Assembly: GCF_000686025.1 (NCBI RefSeq)
Contig: NZ_JMLQ01000005.1
Span: 1-64,000, forward strand
DNA from: Rhodococcus sp. UNC23MFCrub1.1
GTDB taxonomy: Bacteria > Actinomycetota > Actinomycetes > Mycobacteriales > Mycobacteriaceae
Length of the DNA: 64,000 nucleotides
Direction: 5' to 3'
Part shown: positions 26,614-36,700 of the stretch, one piece after another
Layout: the number at the start of each line of letters is the position of its first letter
Numbering within the stretch: the first letter of the stretch is position 1
Position numbers and translations under genes: made by a program
Notes under the pieces: generated by a model
What the model saw: the letters and a program-made list of their open reading frames with translations, nothing else
What the model was told of the DNA's origin: nothing
The model's database searches: none

Positions 26614-26619
26614 TAGTCT
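26614..26619 (+). promoter_or_regulatory. Likely -10 of leaderless mmcQ-like transcript
   Basis: TAGTCT lies 8 bases before the ATG at 26628 and overlaps the space just after the GNAT stop. Confidence 0.45.
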
Positions 26620-26627
26620 CCTCGGTC

Positions 26628-27026
26628 ATGGAGCATCCCGTGCGATTCCGCGACGACGATCCGTTCTTGGCCACGGTGCGTGAGCGAGCCCTGCGCCTGC
26701 CGGGCGCCACCGAGAAGGTCTCCCACGGCCGCCCCAACTTCCGCACCACGAAGGTCTTCGCGATCTACGGAGCCACGGTGAAGGGGGATCACCCGTCCAC
26801 CCGCTGGGATCGGTCGCTGCAGGTCCTGCCCGACACCGACGAGCGAGCGGCGCTGCTGGACGACGAGCGATTCTTCGAGCCCGCGTACACCGCGGGGAGC
26901 GGCTGGGTGAGACTCGACCTGACGATCGGGACCCCCGACTGGGCCGAGGTCGACGAACTGCTCGACATGTCGTTCCGGCGGACGGCGCCCGCCCGGCTGG
27001 TCGCGGAACTCCGAACGCTCTCATGA
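26628..27026 (+). CDS. MmcQ/YjbR-family protein
   Basis: A 132-residue single-domain protein of the MmcQ/YjbR (CyaY-like fold) family. It has RERALRLPGATEKVSHGRPNFRTTKVFAIYGATVKG at about 15-50, LQVLPDTDERAALLDDERFFEPAYTAGSGWVRLDL and a short C-terminal helix (AEVDELLDMSFRRTAPARL). The family is often called DNA-binding but its role is unproven. A -10-like hexamer 8 bases upstream suggests a leaderless mRNA. Confidence 0.88.
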   Translation: MEHPVRFRDDDPFLATVRERALRLPGATEKVSHGRPNFRTTKVFAIYGATVKGDHPSTRWDRSLQVLPDTDERAALLDDERFFEPAYTAGSGWVRLDLTIGTPDWAEVDELLDMSFRRTAPARLVAELRTLS

Positions 27027-27030
27027 CCGC

Positions 27031-27057
27031 GAGACAGTGGCCGTGAGACAGTGGCCG
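27031..27057. repeat. 13-bp direct repeat at the phosphatase start
   Basis: GAGACAGTGGCCG at 27031-27043 is repeated at 27045-27057. The second copy contains the GTG start (27051) of the phosphatase gene. It looks like a recent duplication of the start region. Confidence 0.6.
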
Positions 27058-27677
27058 CTGTGCAACTGCTGCTGATCCGCCATGCTCTGCCACTGCGTTC
27101 CGACGCGGATGCCGATCCCGCCCTCGCACCGCTGGGACTCGAGCAGGCCGCGCGCGTGCCCGACGGGCTGCGCGCCCATCGGCTCGCGCGCATCGTCAGC
27201 AGTCCACAACTGCGCGCCCGGCAGACCGCGGAACCGCTCGCCGCGGACACCGGACTCCCGGTGGACGTGCTCGACGGTCTGGCGGAGTACGACCGCGACT
27301 TCCCGGGTTACCTCCCCATCGAGGAGGCGCGCGAGAAGTTCCCCGCCGAGTTCGAGCGCATCAAGGCCGGGCATCTGCCGAGCGCGGTGGACGCCGACGC
27401 CTTCCGCCGACGGGTGTTCGACGACATCGCCTCGGTGGTGCGGGACGCGGAGCCGGAGGACACGGTCGCGATCTTCGCCCACGGCGGGGTGATCAACGTC
27501 CACCTGCAGGATCTGCTCGGCACCGCCATGCCTCTGACCTTCCCGATCGACTACGTCTCGGTCACGCGAATACTGTTCTCGCGCAGCGGCAGACGTACGG
27601 TAGCGTCGGTGAACGAGACGCAGCACGTGTGGGATCTGCTCCCCCGGAACCGCGCACGATCCTCACCGACTTCTTAA
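27051..27677 (+). CDS. Histidine phosphatase family protein
   Basis: A 208-residue member of the phosphoglycerate mutase/acid phosphatase superfamily. The catalytic LLIRHALPLR at about 7-16 carries the phospho-accepting His (RHA rather than RHG). IVSSPQLRARQTAEPLA (about 47-63) and IFAHGGVINVHLQDL with the second His (about 143) complete the site. Substrate unknown; actinobacterial relatives dephosphorylate small phospho-compounds. The GTG lies in the second copy of a 13-base direct repeat, and a GTG-initiated protein could arise from either copy. Confidence 0.9.
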   Translation: MAAVQLLLIRHALPLRSDADADPALAPLGLEQAARVPDGLRAHRLARIVSSPQLRARQTAEPLAADTGLPVDVLDGLAEYDRDFPGYLPIEEAREKFPAEFERIKAGHLPSAVDADAFRRRVFDDIASVVRDAEPEDTVAIFAHGGVINVHLQDLLGTAMPLTFPIDYVSVTRILFSRSGRRTVASVNETQHVWDLLPRNRARSSPTS

Positions 27678-27748
27678 TCGCGCAGGTCACCGGGCATTAC
27701 GGGCACGATCGGTGCTCGGCACGGTCCGTCGAGCGCGTCGGCACCGGT

Positions 27749-27754
27749 TAGCCT
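27749..27754 (+). promoter_or_regulatory. Likely -10 upstream of YhgE/Pip gene
   Basis: TAGCCT ends 10 bases before the ATG at 27765; a very short or absent leader is expected. Confidence 0.4.
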
Positions 27755-27764
27755 GAGCAGTATC

Positions 27765-29357
27765 ATGACTTCTCCCTCAGCACACGGTGCCCCGCGTTCG
27801 GGTCTCGTCGCCACGTTGTCGCGGCCCGTGATCGTCGTTCTCGTGATCGCCCTCCCCCTGCTCCTGGCCGGCCTCTACGCGTCGTTCAGCGGAAACGACG
27901 TCATTCCCCTGGCCTCGCAGAGCAGTTCCGAGACCACCACCTCGGCAGACGGTTCCGAGGGCACGGACGGCAGCACCCCCGCCGCGGGAGACCCGCTGGC
28001 GAAGACGCGCTCGGCTCTCACCCAGACGCAGTTGCCCCTGAGCCTGCTCAGCGGTGGACTCACTCAGCTGACCGACGCGGCGCCGCAGCTCACCGACGGC
28101 GTCACCCAGCTCTCCGACGGCCTCGGGCAGGCGCGCTCCGGGTCGCAGCAGCTCGCGGACGGCAACTCCCAGCTGGCAGGCGGACTCGTGCAGCTGCAGG
28201 GCGGAGTGGGCCAGCTCGGTGACGGCGCCGTGCAGATCAGCGGCGGCGTGAACCAGCTGACGACACCCCTGCTGGCGCTCGGCGAGAAGCAGGCTCAGGT
28301 CACCTCGTCCATCGCGGACGTCGCGAACCGCATCGAGGTGCTGAACAACCCGATCACCACCGACGCGGCACGGCAGCTGCGTGAGCTCATCGACACGCTG
28401 AACGCGCAGGGCATCGGCCCCGACACCGTCTCCCAGATCAACCAGCTGCGCGACGGCGCCGCCCTGCTCGCGTTCCAGCTCGACGATCCTTCCAGTGAGT
28501 TCGTCACCGGCGTGAACACCGCCGTCGACGGCAGCGCGCTGCTCTCCACGGGCGCCGGCCAGCTGAACGACGGCATCATCCAGCTCGACGACGGTGGCAA
28601 GCAGCTGAAGGCGGGCACCGACCAGATCACGACCGGCATCGAGCCGATCGGCGGCGTCGTCAGCAGCCTGCAGACCAACGTGAAGACCGCGCAGACCTCG
28701 CTGCCCGCGGCCAACGCAGTAGCGGCGACCACGACAACCGACGAGAACGGTCAGACGCAGACCACCCTCGTCGTGCAGGGAAGCACCCCGTCGAACTACT
28801 ACCTGATCGCGGCACTGGTGGCCGTGGCCGCGGCTGCCGCCGTGAGCCTGATGCGCCTGCTGACGCGTCGGGACCGCGTGGCGCGCATCGCACCCGTCCT
28901 CGGGGCCCTCGCGGTCACCGCAGCTGCGGGTATCGCCTACTGGTTCGTCGGCGACGGTCTCAGCTTCGGCTCGCTCCTCGGCGGCATCGTCTTCCTGTTC
29001 CTGGGTTCCGCGGCGTTCCTCGCCGCGGCGGGCGCCGTGCAGATGGCGTTCGGCCGTGCCGTCGGCCAGTCGATCAACCTGGTGCTGCTGCTCGTCCAGC
29101 TCGTCCTGGCAGGCGGAGCCCTGGTGGGGTCGCCCGACAGCTCCGTCTTCGGCAAGGCCGCGGCCTTCACGCCCGTCGGGTGGCTCGCCGCCGGACTCGA
29201 GCGCATCGCGGCGGACGCCATGGACTCGACCGGCTGGCTCGCCGTCCTCGTGATGGTCGCCCTGCTCGCGGTGTCCGGTCTCGTCTACTCGCTCGTCGCC
29301 CGGTCCGACCCGGAGGACGACCGCGCGGCCTACCGGGACGAACCGCGCCTCGCCTGA
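27765..29357 (+). CDS. YhgE/Pip-like membrane protein with LxxG heptad repeats
   Basis: A 530-residue protein. One N-terminal helix (about 22-42) is followed by an extracellular region (about 45-340). That region holds a run of xxxLxxG heptads (PQLTDGVTQLSDGLGQ, QLADGNSQLAGGLVQLQGG), a coiled-coil-like pattern typical of YhgE/Pip proteins. Five to six C-terminal helices follow (about 345-515). These proteins relate to phage-infection protein Pip and to type VII secretion-associated YueB/EsaA, and to ABC-2-like permeases. In the Mycobacteriales their role is unclear. The gene stands alone and converges with a monooxygenase gene 1 base away. Confidence 0.88.
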   Translation: MTSPSAHGAPRSGLVATLSRPVIVVLVIALPLLLAGLYASFSGNDVIPLASQSSSETTTSADGSEGTDGSTPAAGDPLAKTRSALTQTQLPLSLLSGGLTQLTDAAPQLTDGVTQLSDGLGQARSGSQQLADGNSQLAGGLVQLQGGVGQLGDGAVQISGGVNQLTTPLLALGEKQAQVTSSIADVANRIEVLNNPITTDAARQLRELIDTLNAQGIGPDTVSQINQLRDGAALLAFQLDDPSSEFVTGVNTAVDGSALLSTGAGQLNDGIIQLDDGGKQLKAGTDQITTGIEPIGGVVSSLQTNVKTAQTSLPAANAVAATTTTDENGQTQTTLVVQGSTPSNYYLIAALVAVAAAAAVSLMRLLTRRDRVARIAPVLGALAVTAAAGIAYWFVGDGLSFGSLLGGIVFLFLGSAAFLAAAGAVQMAFGRAVGQSINLVLLLVQLVLAGGALVGSPDSSVFGKAAAFTPVGWLAAGLERIAADAMDSTGWLAVLVMVALLAVSGLVYSLVARSDPEDDRAAYRDEPRLA

Positions 29358-29358
29358 C

Positions 29359-29643
29359 TCAGGCGGGCGTCAACGGATGGATCGCCAGGGCGCCCAGCTT
29401 GGCGCCGTGGCGACCCATGACGTCGGCCATGTGCGGTGACGCCATGTGCCCGTCGAGGGCCGCCTGGTCCCGCCACACCTCGACGGTGACGATGGTGTCG
29501 GGCGCCGCGTTCGAGGTGTAGACGTCGTACTCCAGGCAGCCGTCCTCCTCGCGCGTGAGAACGGCGAACTGCCGCATCGCCTCCAGCACCTCGTCGAAGC
29601 CGTCCGTCACCGGAATGGTGGCCACCACGTGCAGATCACTCAT
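29359..29643 (-). CDS. Antibiotic biosynthesis monooxygenase-family (ABM) protein
   Basis: A 94-residue ferredoxin-like ABM-domain protein (PF03992): VVATIPVTDGFDEVLEAMRQFAVLTREEDGCLEYDVYTS, then VEVWRDQAALDGHMASPHMADVM with the conserved Trp and His. Cofactor-free members oxidise quinols or polyketides. It fits the small YgiN-like putative quinol monooxygenases. No pathway context is visible. Confidence 0.9.
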   Translation of the reverse strand: MSDLHVVATIPVTDGFDEVLEAMRQFAVLTREEDGCLEYDVYTSNAAPDTIVTVEVWRDQAALDGHMASPHMADVMGRHGAKLGALAIHPLTPA

Positions 29644-29740
29644 CGTCGTTCTCGTCTCGCTCGTTCGTCATCGGTCCACCCGAACGTACGGCGAGGAGCG
29701 GCGGCGGGCGTCGGTTATCGCCCGACTGCCCCCTGACGAC

Positions 29741-30607
29741 TCAGCCCTGGAACCCCTCGTCGTTCTCGAAGGCCGTGACGACGGCCGCCAGATCGTCGGC
29801 GCCGTGCCCCGCGACGCTCGCGTCCACGTACGCACTGCGCACGGCCTGCAGCAGGCGGGAGGTGCGCGGATCCACCGCATCGATCATGAGGTCGACGTCC
29901 TTGACCACGCCGTCGATCCCGAACGACGGGGTGAAGTCGCGCTCGATCATCGAGCGGCCCTTCATCTGTGTGTACGGCGCGTTGATCGGACCACCGTCGA
30001 GCGCCTCGAGGACGAGCGAGGGCTCCAGGCCCAGTTCCGACGCCATCGCGAGGGACTGCGCCGTGGCCGCCGTGAGCGTGGACACCATCGCGTTGCACGC
30101 CAGTTTGAGCGCACTCGCCCGGCCGGGTTCCGTCCCCGCGTTCACGATCTTCACCGTCATCGACTCGAGCACCGGGCGCACCGACTCGAGCCCCCCGGCG
30201 GGTCCGGAGGCCAGCGCCGTGAGCTTTCCCGACTCCGCCGGCTCCTTGGTCCCCAGCATCGGGCAGTCGAGAAAGGCGACCCCGTGGTGCTGCGCCAGAT
30301 CGGCCAGCCGTCGGGCGCCGGCCGGACCGACGGTCGCGGACTGGACCCACACGGCGCCGTCCTTCACCGCTGACAGGAAGGTGGTGGCCGTGTCCGCGGT
30401 GGCCGACTCGTCGTAGAGCATCGTGACGATCACGTCGGCGTCGGCGACGCAGGCCGCCGGATCGTCCGCGACGGTCGCCCCCTGGTCCTTCAGCGGCGCC
30501 GCGCGATCGGCGTTGCGGTTCCACACCGTCACCTCGTGGTCGCCGCGGAGCAGAGACCCCGCCATGCCCGCGCCCATCGTTCCGGTTCCCAGTACTGCCA
30601 CCCGCAT
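29741..30607 (-). CDS. NAD(P)-dependent beta-hydroxyacid dehydrogenase
   Basis: A 288-residue 3-hydroxyisobutyrate dehydrogenase-family oxidoreductase. N-terminal Rossmann GTGTMGAGMAGSLLRGDHEVTVWNRN binds the cofactor; Arg after the second strand suits NADP(H). DCPMLGTKEPAESGKLTALASG carries the substrate-binding Gly-rich segment. GRASALKLACNAMVS contains the catalytic Lys near residue 168, and a C-terminal helical domain ends DEGFQG. It is divergent from the DHA2 transporter. Substrate unknown (possibly tartronate semialdehyde or hydroxyisobutyrate type). Confidence 0.92.
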   Translation of the reverse strand: MRVAVLGTGTMGAGMAGSLLRGDHEVTVWNRNADRAAPLKDQGATVADDPAACVADADVIVTMLYDESATADTATTFLSAVKDGAVWVQSATVGPAGARRLADLAQHHGVAFLDCPMLGTKEPAESGKLTALASGPAGGLESVRPVLESMTVKIVNAGTEPGRASALKLACNAMVSTLTAATAQSLAMASELGLEPSLVLEALDGGPINAPYTQMKGRSMIERDFTPSFGIDGVVKDVDLMIDAVDPRTSRLLQAVRSAYVDASVAGHGADDLAAVVTAFENDEGFQG

Positions 30608-30628
30608 GTTCGTTCCCTCTCACCGGCT

Positions 30629-30655
30629 GGAGCGGATTCTTTTCCGACCCGCTCC
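30629..30655. promoter_or_regulatory. Inverted repeat in divergent dehydrogenase-transporter space
   Basis: GGAGCGG (30629-30635) and CCGCTCC (30649-30655) form a perfect 7-bp dyad with a 13-base spacer. It lies 22 bases from the dehydrogenase start and 66 from the transporter start. A regulator binding site is more likely than a terminator here, but no regulator gene is adjacent. Confidence 0.4.
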
Positions 30656-30721
30656 GTGTGTTGCAATGCAGGGTGTTCCCCTCACGGAGCACCACCACAC
30701 GCACTCTCGAACGGATCACGC

Positions 30722-32233
30722 ATGACCAGCACCGACACGCCCGCCACCGAACGGGCGGGGCGTCGCGAGTGGTGGGGTCTCGCCGTCCTCGTCGTCCCCA
30801 TCGTCCTCGTCTCGATGGACATGTCGGTCCTGTACCTCGCCCTGCCCTCGCTGACCGAGGACCTCCAGCCGAGCAGCTCGCAGCAGCTGTGGATCCTCGA
30901 CATCTACAGCTTCATGCTCGCCGGCCTACTGGTCACGATGGGCTCCCTCGGCGACCGCATCGGCACCCGTCGGCTGCTCATGATCGGGTCGCTCGTCTTC
31001 GGCATCGCGTCCGTCGCCGCCGCCTTCTCGCACACCCCGGAGGCCCTCATCGCCTCGCGGGTTCTTCTCGGGATCGGCGGCGCCACCCTCGCGCCGTCGA
31101 CACTGTCGTTGCTGCGCAAGCTCTTCGTCGACCCCGTGCAGCGCGGTGTCGCCATCGGAATCTGGACGGCCGGATTCGCCGGCGGTGGCTCGTTCGGCCC
31201 GGTCATCGCGGGCGCGCTGCTCGAGTACTTCTGGTGGGGCTCGGTGTTCCTCATCAACATCCCGATCATGGTGGTCCTGCTGATCGCCGCGCCGGTGATG
31301 CTGCCCGAGGCGAAGAACCCGAACCCCGGCCGCTTCGACCTGCCCGCCGTCGGCGCCTCGATCGTCGCGATGCTCGGTATCGTCTACGCGCTCAAGCACG
31401 CCGCGCAGAACGGCCTCGACTGGCAGGTGGCCGCCGCGCTCGCGGTGGGGCTCCTCGTCGGCTGGTGGTTCGTGCGACGTCAACGCGCGAGCACGCACCC
31501 CGTCATCGAGTTCGATCTGTTCCGCACCCCGGCGTTCTCCGTCGCGGTGATCGTCATCCTCGTGTCGGTCTTCATCATCACGGGCTTCAATCTGATGCTG
31601 TCGCAGTATCTTCAGCTCGTCATGGGGCTCGGAACCCTCGAGGCGGGACTGTGGTCGCTGATCCCGGCGATCGCGACGGCCACCGCCTCACTGACGGCCC
31701 CCCTGATCATGAAGCGCCGCCCGCCGGCCGTCATCCTCGTCGGCGCCATCTCCGTCATGTTCGTCGGTGCCGTCGTCATCGGTGCGGTGGCCCTCCCCTC
31801 GGACGTCGGGTCGGGCGCCACGCTCGCGATCCTGCTGTGCGGCATGGTGATCGCTGCGTTCGGTGTGGGTACCGGCACGACGTTCGGCTCGGATCGGGTG
31901 CTCGCCACCGCGGCACCGGAGAAGGCGGGCGCGGCCGGTGCCGTGTCGGAGACGGGCGCGGAACTCGGTGGGGCACTGGGCATCGCCGTGCTCGGCTCCA
32001 TCAGCGTGGCAACATACCGCCTGGTGCTGGGTCCCGCCGACACGTCCGGAGACGGCACGCTCGCCGGCACCCTGGCCGAAGCCGGCCGGATGTCACCCGA
32101 CGTCGGGCCCGACCTCGCGTCCCGCGCCCGCGAGGCGTACGTGGACGGCATCGTCGCCGCGTCCGGGGCAACGCTCGTCACGCTGCTGATCGCCGGCAGC
32201 GCGGCCGCCGTCCTGTTCCGTCGAGCGCGCTGA
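30722..32233 (+). CDS. DHA2-family MFS drug efflux transporter
   Basis: A 503-residue membrane protein with about 14 helices. Motif A-like GSLGDRIGTRRLLMIGSLVFG lies at about residue 75. The DHA2 antiport motif region IGGATLAPSTLSLLRKLF (about 120) and FAGGGSFGPVIAGALLEYFWWGSVFLINIP (motif C and loop, about 160) follow. It resembles LfrA/SmvA/EmrB-type proton-coupled exporters of quaternary and aromatic drugs. ATG 30722 starts a short soluble tail (MTSTDTPATERAGRR) before helix 1. It ends before a strong bidirectional terminator. Confidence 0.93.
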   Translation: MTSTDTPATERAGRREWWGLAVLVVPIVLVSMDMSVLYLALPSLTEDLQPSSSQQLWILDIYSFMLAGLLVTMGSLGDRIGTRRLLMIGSLVFGIASVAAAFSHTPEALIASRVLLGIGGATLAPSTLSLLRKLFVDPVQRGVAIGIWTAGFAGGGSFGPVIAGALLEYFWWGSVFLINIPIMVVLLIAAPVMLPEAKNPNPGRFDLPAVGASIVAMLGIVYALKHAAQNGLDWQVAAALAVGLLVGWWFVRRQRASTHPVIEFDLFRTPAFSVAVIVILVSVFIITGFNLMLSQYLQLVMGLGTLEAGLWSLIPAIATATASLTAPLIMKRRPPAVILVGAISVMFVGAVVIGAVALPSDVGSGATLAILLCGMVIAAFGVGTGTTFGSDRVLATAAPEKAGAAGAVSETGAELGGALGIAVLGSISVATYRLVLGPADTSGDGTLAGTLAEAGRMSPDVGPDLASRAREAYVDGIVAASGATLVTLLIAGSAAAVLFRRAR

Positions 32234-32250
32234 CGCACCGACTCCCGACA

Positions 32251-32288
32251 CAGAACACCCCCTGCAGCAGGCTGCAGGGGGTGTTCTG
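32251..32288. terminator. Perfect 17-bp bidirectional terminator
   Basis: CAGAACACCCCCTGCAG (32251-32267) pairs base for base with CTGCAGGGGGTGTTCTG (32272-32288) around a 4-base loop. TT follows on the plus strand. It separates the convergent transporter and gltD genes. Confidence 0.9.
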
Positions 32289-32311
32289 TTCGTACCGGGG
32301 GTGTGGGCTCG

Positions 32312-33778
32312 CTACCGCTGGGGCGCCTGGGTGGGCACGATCGGCGCGGGCAGCGCCGTCTTTCCCATGAGGAACGAATCGACCGCGGACGCGCAGGAGC
32401 GGCCCTCGGCGATGGCCCACACGATGAGCGACTGACCGCGGCCCATGTCGCCGGCCACGAAGACGCCATCGACGTTGGTGTTCCACTTGTCGGTCCGCGA
32501 CACGTTGCCGCGCTCGTTGAGGTTCACCCCGAGATCGGTGAGCAGGCCCGGCTTCTCGGGTCCGGTGAAGCCCATCGCGAGGAACACGATGTCGGCCTCG
32601 AGGTGGAAGTCCGACCCCTCGACCTTGGCGAAGCGACCGTCCTTGAACTCGACCTCGTGCGCGTCGAGTCCGGTGACCATGCCGTTCTCGCCCGTGAAGC
32701 GCTCCGTGTTGACGGAGAAGACGCGCTCGCCGCCCTCCTCGTGAGCCGAGGACACGCGGTAGACCAGCGGGTACGTCGGCCACGGGGTGGATCCGGCGCG
32801 CTCCTCCGGCGGGCGGGGCATGATCTCGAACTGGTGGACGCTGGCCGCGCCCTGACGGTGCGACGTGCCGAGGCAGTCCGCGCCGGTGTCGCCGCCGCCG
32901 ATGATGACGACCTTCTTGCCCTTCGCCGTGATGGGCGGCTGGCCGTACTGGTCGACGACGTCGTCGCCGAGCTGAACACGATTGGCCCAGGGCAGGAACT
33001 CCATCGCCTGATGGATGCCGCCGTACTCGCGGCCGGGGACCTCGAGGTCGCGGGCCTTGGTGGCACCGCCCGACAGGACGACCGAGTCGAACTCCTCGCG
33101 GAGCTCGTCCGCGGTGATGTCGACACCGACGTTGACACCGGTGCGGAAGATGGTGCCCTCGGCCTCCATCTGCGCCAACCGGCGATCGATGTGGCGCTTC
33201 TCCATCTTGAACTCGGGGATGCCGTAGCGCAGGAGTCCGCCGATGCGATCAGCTCGCTCGAACACGGTGACGGTGTGGCCGGCACGCGTGAGCTGCTGCG
33301 CTGCAGCGAGACCCGCGGGACCGGAACCGACGACGGCCACCTTCTTGCCGGTGAGGTACGTCGGGTAGACGGGCTGGACCCATCCCTCGTCGAAGGCGCG
33401 ATCGATGATCTCGACCTCGACCTGCTTGATGGTCACCGGGTCCTGGTTGATGCCCAGGACGCACGACGCCTCACACGGAGCCGGGCACAACCGGCCCGTG
33501 AACTCCGGGAAGTTGTTGGTGGCGTGCAACCGGTCGATGCTCTCGCGCCACCGGTCCTTGTACACCAGGTCGTTCCACTCGGGAATCAGATTCCCGAGCG
33601 GGCACCCGTTGTGGCAGAACGGAATGCCACAGTCCATGCACCGGCTGGCCTGGGTGCGGAGGGTGTCCGTGGAGAAGTCCTCGTACACCTCCTTCCAGTC
33701 CATCAGGCGCAGGTCGACGGGACGCCGCGACGGGAGCTCCCGCGACGTGTTCTTCAGAAATCCTTGTGGATCACCCAC
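32312..33778 (-). CDS. gltD: Glutamate synthase small subunit GltD
   Basis: A 488-residue NADPH-GOGAT beta subunit. It passes electrons from NADPH via FAD and Fe-S clusters to GltB. N-terminal cysteine motifs for two 4Fe-4S clusters are present: [18 protein letters not shown] (about 41-58) and [12 protein letters not shown] (about 97-108). The FAD site [17 protein letters not shown] is at about 149, the NADPH site [15 protein letters not shown] at about 292, and the C-terminal [23 protein letters not shown] completes the FAD fold. The start overlaps the end of gltB by 8 bases, so expression is coupled. Confidence 0.97.
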   Translation of the reverse strand: MGDPQGFLKNTSRELPSRRPVDLRLMDWKEVYEDFSTDTLRTQASRCMDCGIPFCHNGCPLGNLIPEWNDLVYKDRWRESIDRLHATNNFPEFTGRLCPAPCEASCVLGINQDPVTIKQVEVEIIDRAFDEGWVQPVYPTYLTGKKVAVVGSGPAGLAAAQQLTRAGHTVTVFERADRIGGLLRYGIPEFKMEKRHIDRRLAQMEAEGTIFRTGVNVGVDITADELREEFDSVVLSGGATKARDLEVPGREYGGIHQAMEFLPWANRVQLGDDVVDQYGQPPITAKGKKVVIIGGGDTGADCLGTSHRQGAASVHQFEIMPRPPEERAGSTPWPTYPLVYRVSSAHEEGGERVFSVNTERFTGENGMVTGLDAHEVEFKDGRFAKVEGSDFHLEADIVFLAMGFTGPEKPGLLTDLGVNLNERGNVSRTDKWNTNVDGVFVAGDMGRGQSLIVWAIAEGRSCASAVDSFLMGKTALPAPIVPTQAPQR

Positions 33779-36700
33779 GAGCTGCCTCCATGATCGCCTC
33801 GTCCACGTCCGCGCCGTTCTTCTCGGCCTCGGAGATCGCGAGCAGTACCTTCTTGTAGTCGCGGGGCATCACCTTCACGAAGTGATTGACCTGCTGCGAC
33901 CAGTCCGCGAGGATGCGCTCGGCGACCTCGGACCCGGTCTCGTCACGATGCCGCGTGATCGCATCCTTGAGCCACGCGAACTCGTCACCCTGGAGCTCCT
34001 CGATGTCGACGAGCTCGGTGTTGAGGTTGTCCTCGAACGTCGAGTTCGGGTCGAAGACGAACGCCACACCGCCGGACATGCCGGCACCGAAGTTGCGGCC
34101 GGTCTCGCCGAGAATGACGACCTTGCCACCGGTCATGTACTCGCACCCGTGGTCACCGACACCCTCGACCACCGCGACGGCGCCCGAGTTACGGACGGCG
34201 AACCGCTCACCGACGACACCGCGGATGAGCGCCTCACCCTCGGTGGCACCGAAGAGGATCACGTTGCCGGCGATGATGTTGTTCTCGGCGACGAAGCTCG
34301 AGTTGGCCTGGAGCGACGGGCGTACGACGATCCGCCCACCGGACAGACCCTTGCCGACGAAGTCGTTGGCGTCGCCCTGCAGTCGCAGCGTCATGCCCTT
34401 GGGCACGAACGCTCCGAAGCTGTTACCGGCCGATCCGGTGAAGGTGATGTCGATCGTGCCTTCCGGCAGACCGTCCTCGCCGTACGCCTTGGTGACCTCG
34501 TGGCCGAGCATCGTGCCCACGGTGCGGTTCACGTTGGTGATCCGCGTCGAGAACTCGACCTTCTCGCCCTTGTCCAGTGCCTCGCGGCTCTGCGCGATGA
34601 GTTGCTGGTCGAGAGCCTTGTCCAGTGCGTGGTCCTGCGTGCCGGTGCAGTAGAGATCCTGGTTCATGAACGCCGACTCCGCGACGTCCAGGATCGGCGA
34701 CAGATCGAGCTTCGACGCCTTCCAGTGATCCTTCGCCGCGGTGGTGTCCAGCAGCGCGACCTGGCCGATGGCCTCGTCGAGCGTGCGGAAACCGAACTCC
34801 GCGAGGTACTCGCGGACCTCCTCGGCGATGTACAGGAAGAAGTTCTCGACGAACTCCGGCTGACCGGCGAACCGCTTGCGCAGCAGTGGGTTCTGCGTCG
34901 CCACGCCCACCGGGCAGGTGTCGAGGTGGCAGACGCGCATCATGATGCAGCCCGAGACCACCAGCGGCGCGGTGGCGAAGCCGAACTCCTCACCACCGAG
35001 CAGCGCGGCGACCATGACGTCGCGACCGGTCTTGAGCTGACCGTCGACCTGCACGACGATGCGATCGCGAAGACCGTTGAGCAGCAACGTCTGCTGGGTC
35101 TCGGCCAGGCCGAGCTCCCACGGTGCGCCGGCGTGCTTGACCGACGTCAACGGGGTGGCGCCCGTGCCGCCGTCGTGGCCCGAGATGAGCACCACGTCCG
35201 CGTGCGCCTTGGAGACACCGGCGGCGACCGTACCGACACCGACCTCGGAGACGAGCTTCACGTGGATGCGCGCCGACGGGTTGGCGTTCTTCAGGTCGTG
35301 GATCAGCTGAGCCAGATCCTCGATCGAGTAGATGTCGTGGTGCGGGGGCGGCGAGATGAGGCCGACACCCGGCGTCGAGTGACGCACCTCGGCCACCCAC
35401 GGGTACACCTTGTGCGCCGGAAGCTGGCCGCCCTCACCGGGCTTGGCGCCCTGCGCCATCTTGATCTGGATGTCGGTGCAGTTGGTCAGGTAGTTCGACG
35501 TGACACCGAAACGACCCGACGCGACCTGCTTGATGGCCGACCGACGCCAGTCACCGTTCTCGTCGGGGAGGAAGCGTGCGGTGTCCTCGCCGCCCTCACC
35601 CGAGTTCGAGCGACCACCGAGGCGGTTCATCGCGATGGCCAGCGTCTCGTGCGCCTCTGCCGAGATGGAGCCGTAGCTCATCGCACCCGTGGAGAAACGC
35701 TTGACGATGTCGCGTGCCGACTCGACCTCGTCGATCGGGATCGGGGTGCGACCCTCGGTCTTGAAGCGGAACAGTCCGCGCAGCGACGCGAGCCGCTCGG
35801 ACTGGTCGTCCACCATGCGGGTGTACTCCTTGAACACGGAGTACTGACCGGTGCGGGTGGCGTGCTGGAGCTTGAACACCGTGTCCGGGTTGAACAGGTG
35901 GTACTCGCCCTCGCGGCGCCACTGGTACTCGCCGCCCGTCTCGAGCTCGCGGTGCGCGCGCTCGAACTTGTTGTCCAGGTACGCGACTCCGTGACGCACC
36001 GCGACGTCGGCCGCGATCTGGTCGAGGTCGATGCCGCCGAGCGGCGACTGCACGCCGTAGAAGTACTCGTCGACCAGGGCCTGCGACAGGCCGATGACCT
36101 GGAACAGCTGGGCGCCGGTGTACGAGGCGAGCGTCGAGATGCCCATCTTCGACATCACCTTCAGCACGCCCTTGCCGGCGGCCTTGATGTAGTTCTTGAC
36201 GGCACTGTCGTAGTCGATGCCCTGCAGGGTGTCGCGGTCGATCATGTCCTCGATCGACTCGAACGCCAGGTAGGGGTTGACCGCTGCGGCACCGAAGCCG
36301 ACGAGGGTGGCCATGTGGTGGACCTCGCGGGCGTCACCGGCCTCGACGATCAGCCCCACCTTGGTGCGGGTCTTCTCCCGGACGAGGTGGTGATGCACGG
36401 CCGAGGTCAGCAGCAGCGACGGGATCGGTGCCAGCCGTTCGCTCGACTCGCGGTCGGACAGGATGACGATGCGCGCGCCGCCGTCGATCGCCGCGGAGAC
36501 CTGCGAACGAATGATCTCGAGCGAACGACGTAGTCCCTCACCGCCTTCGGCGACCGGGTAGAGGCCGCGGACCACCACGGAGCGCAGTCCGTCCTGGGTG
36601 CCGTCGTCGTTGATGTGGACCAGCTTGGCCAGCTCGTCGTTGTGCAGGATCGGCGACTTCAGCACGATCTGCCGGCATGCTTCGGCACTGGGCTGCAGGA

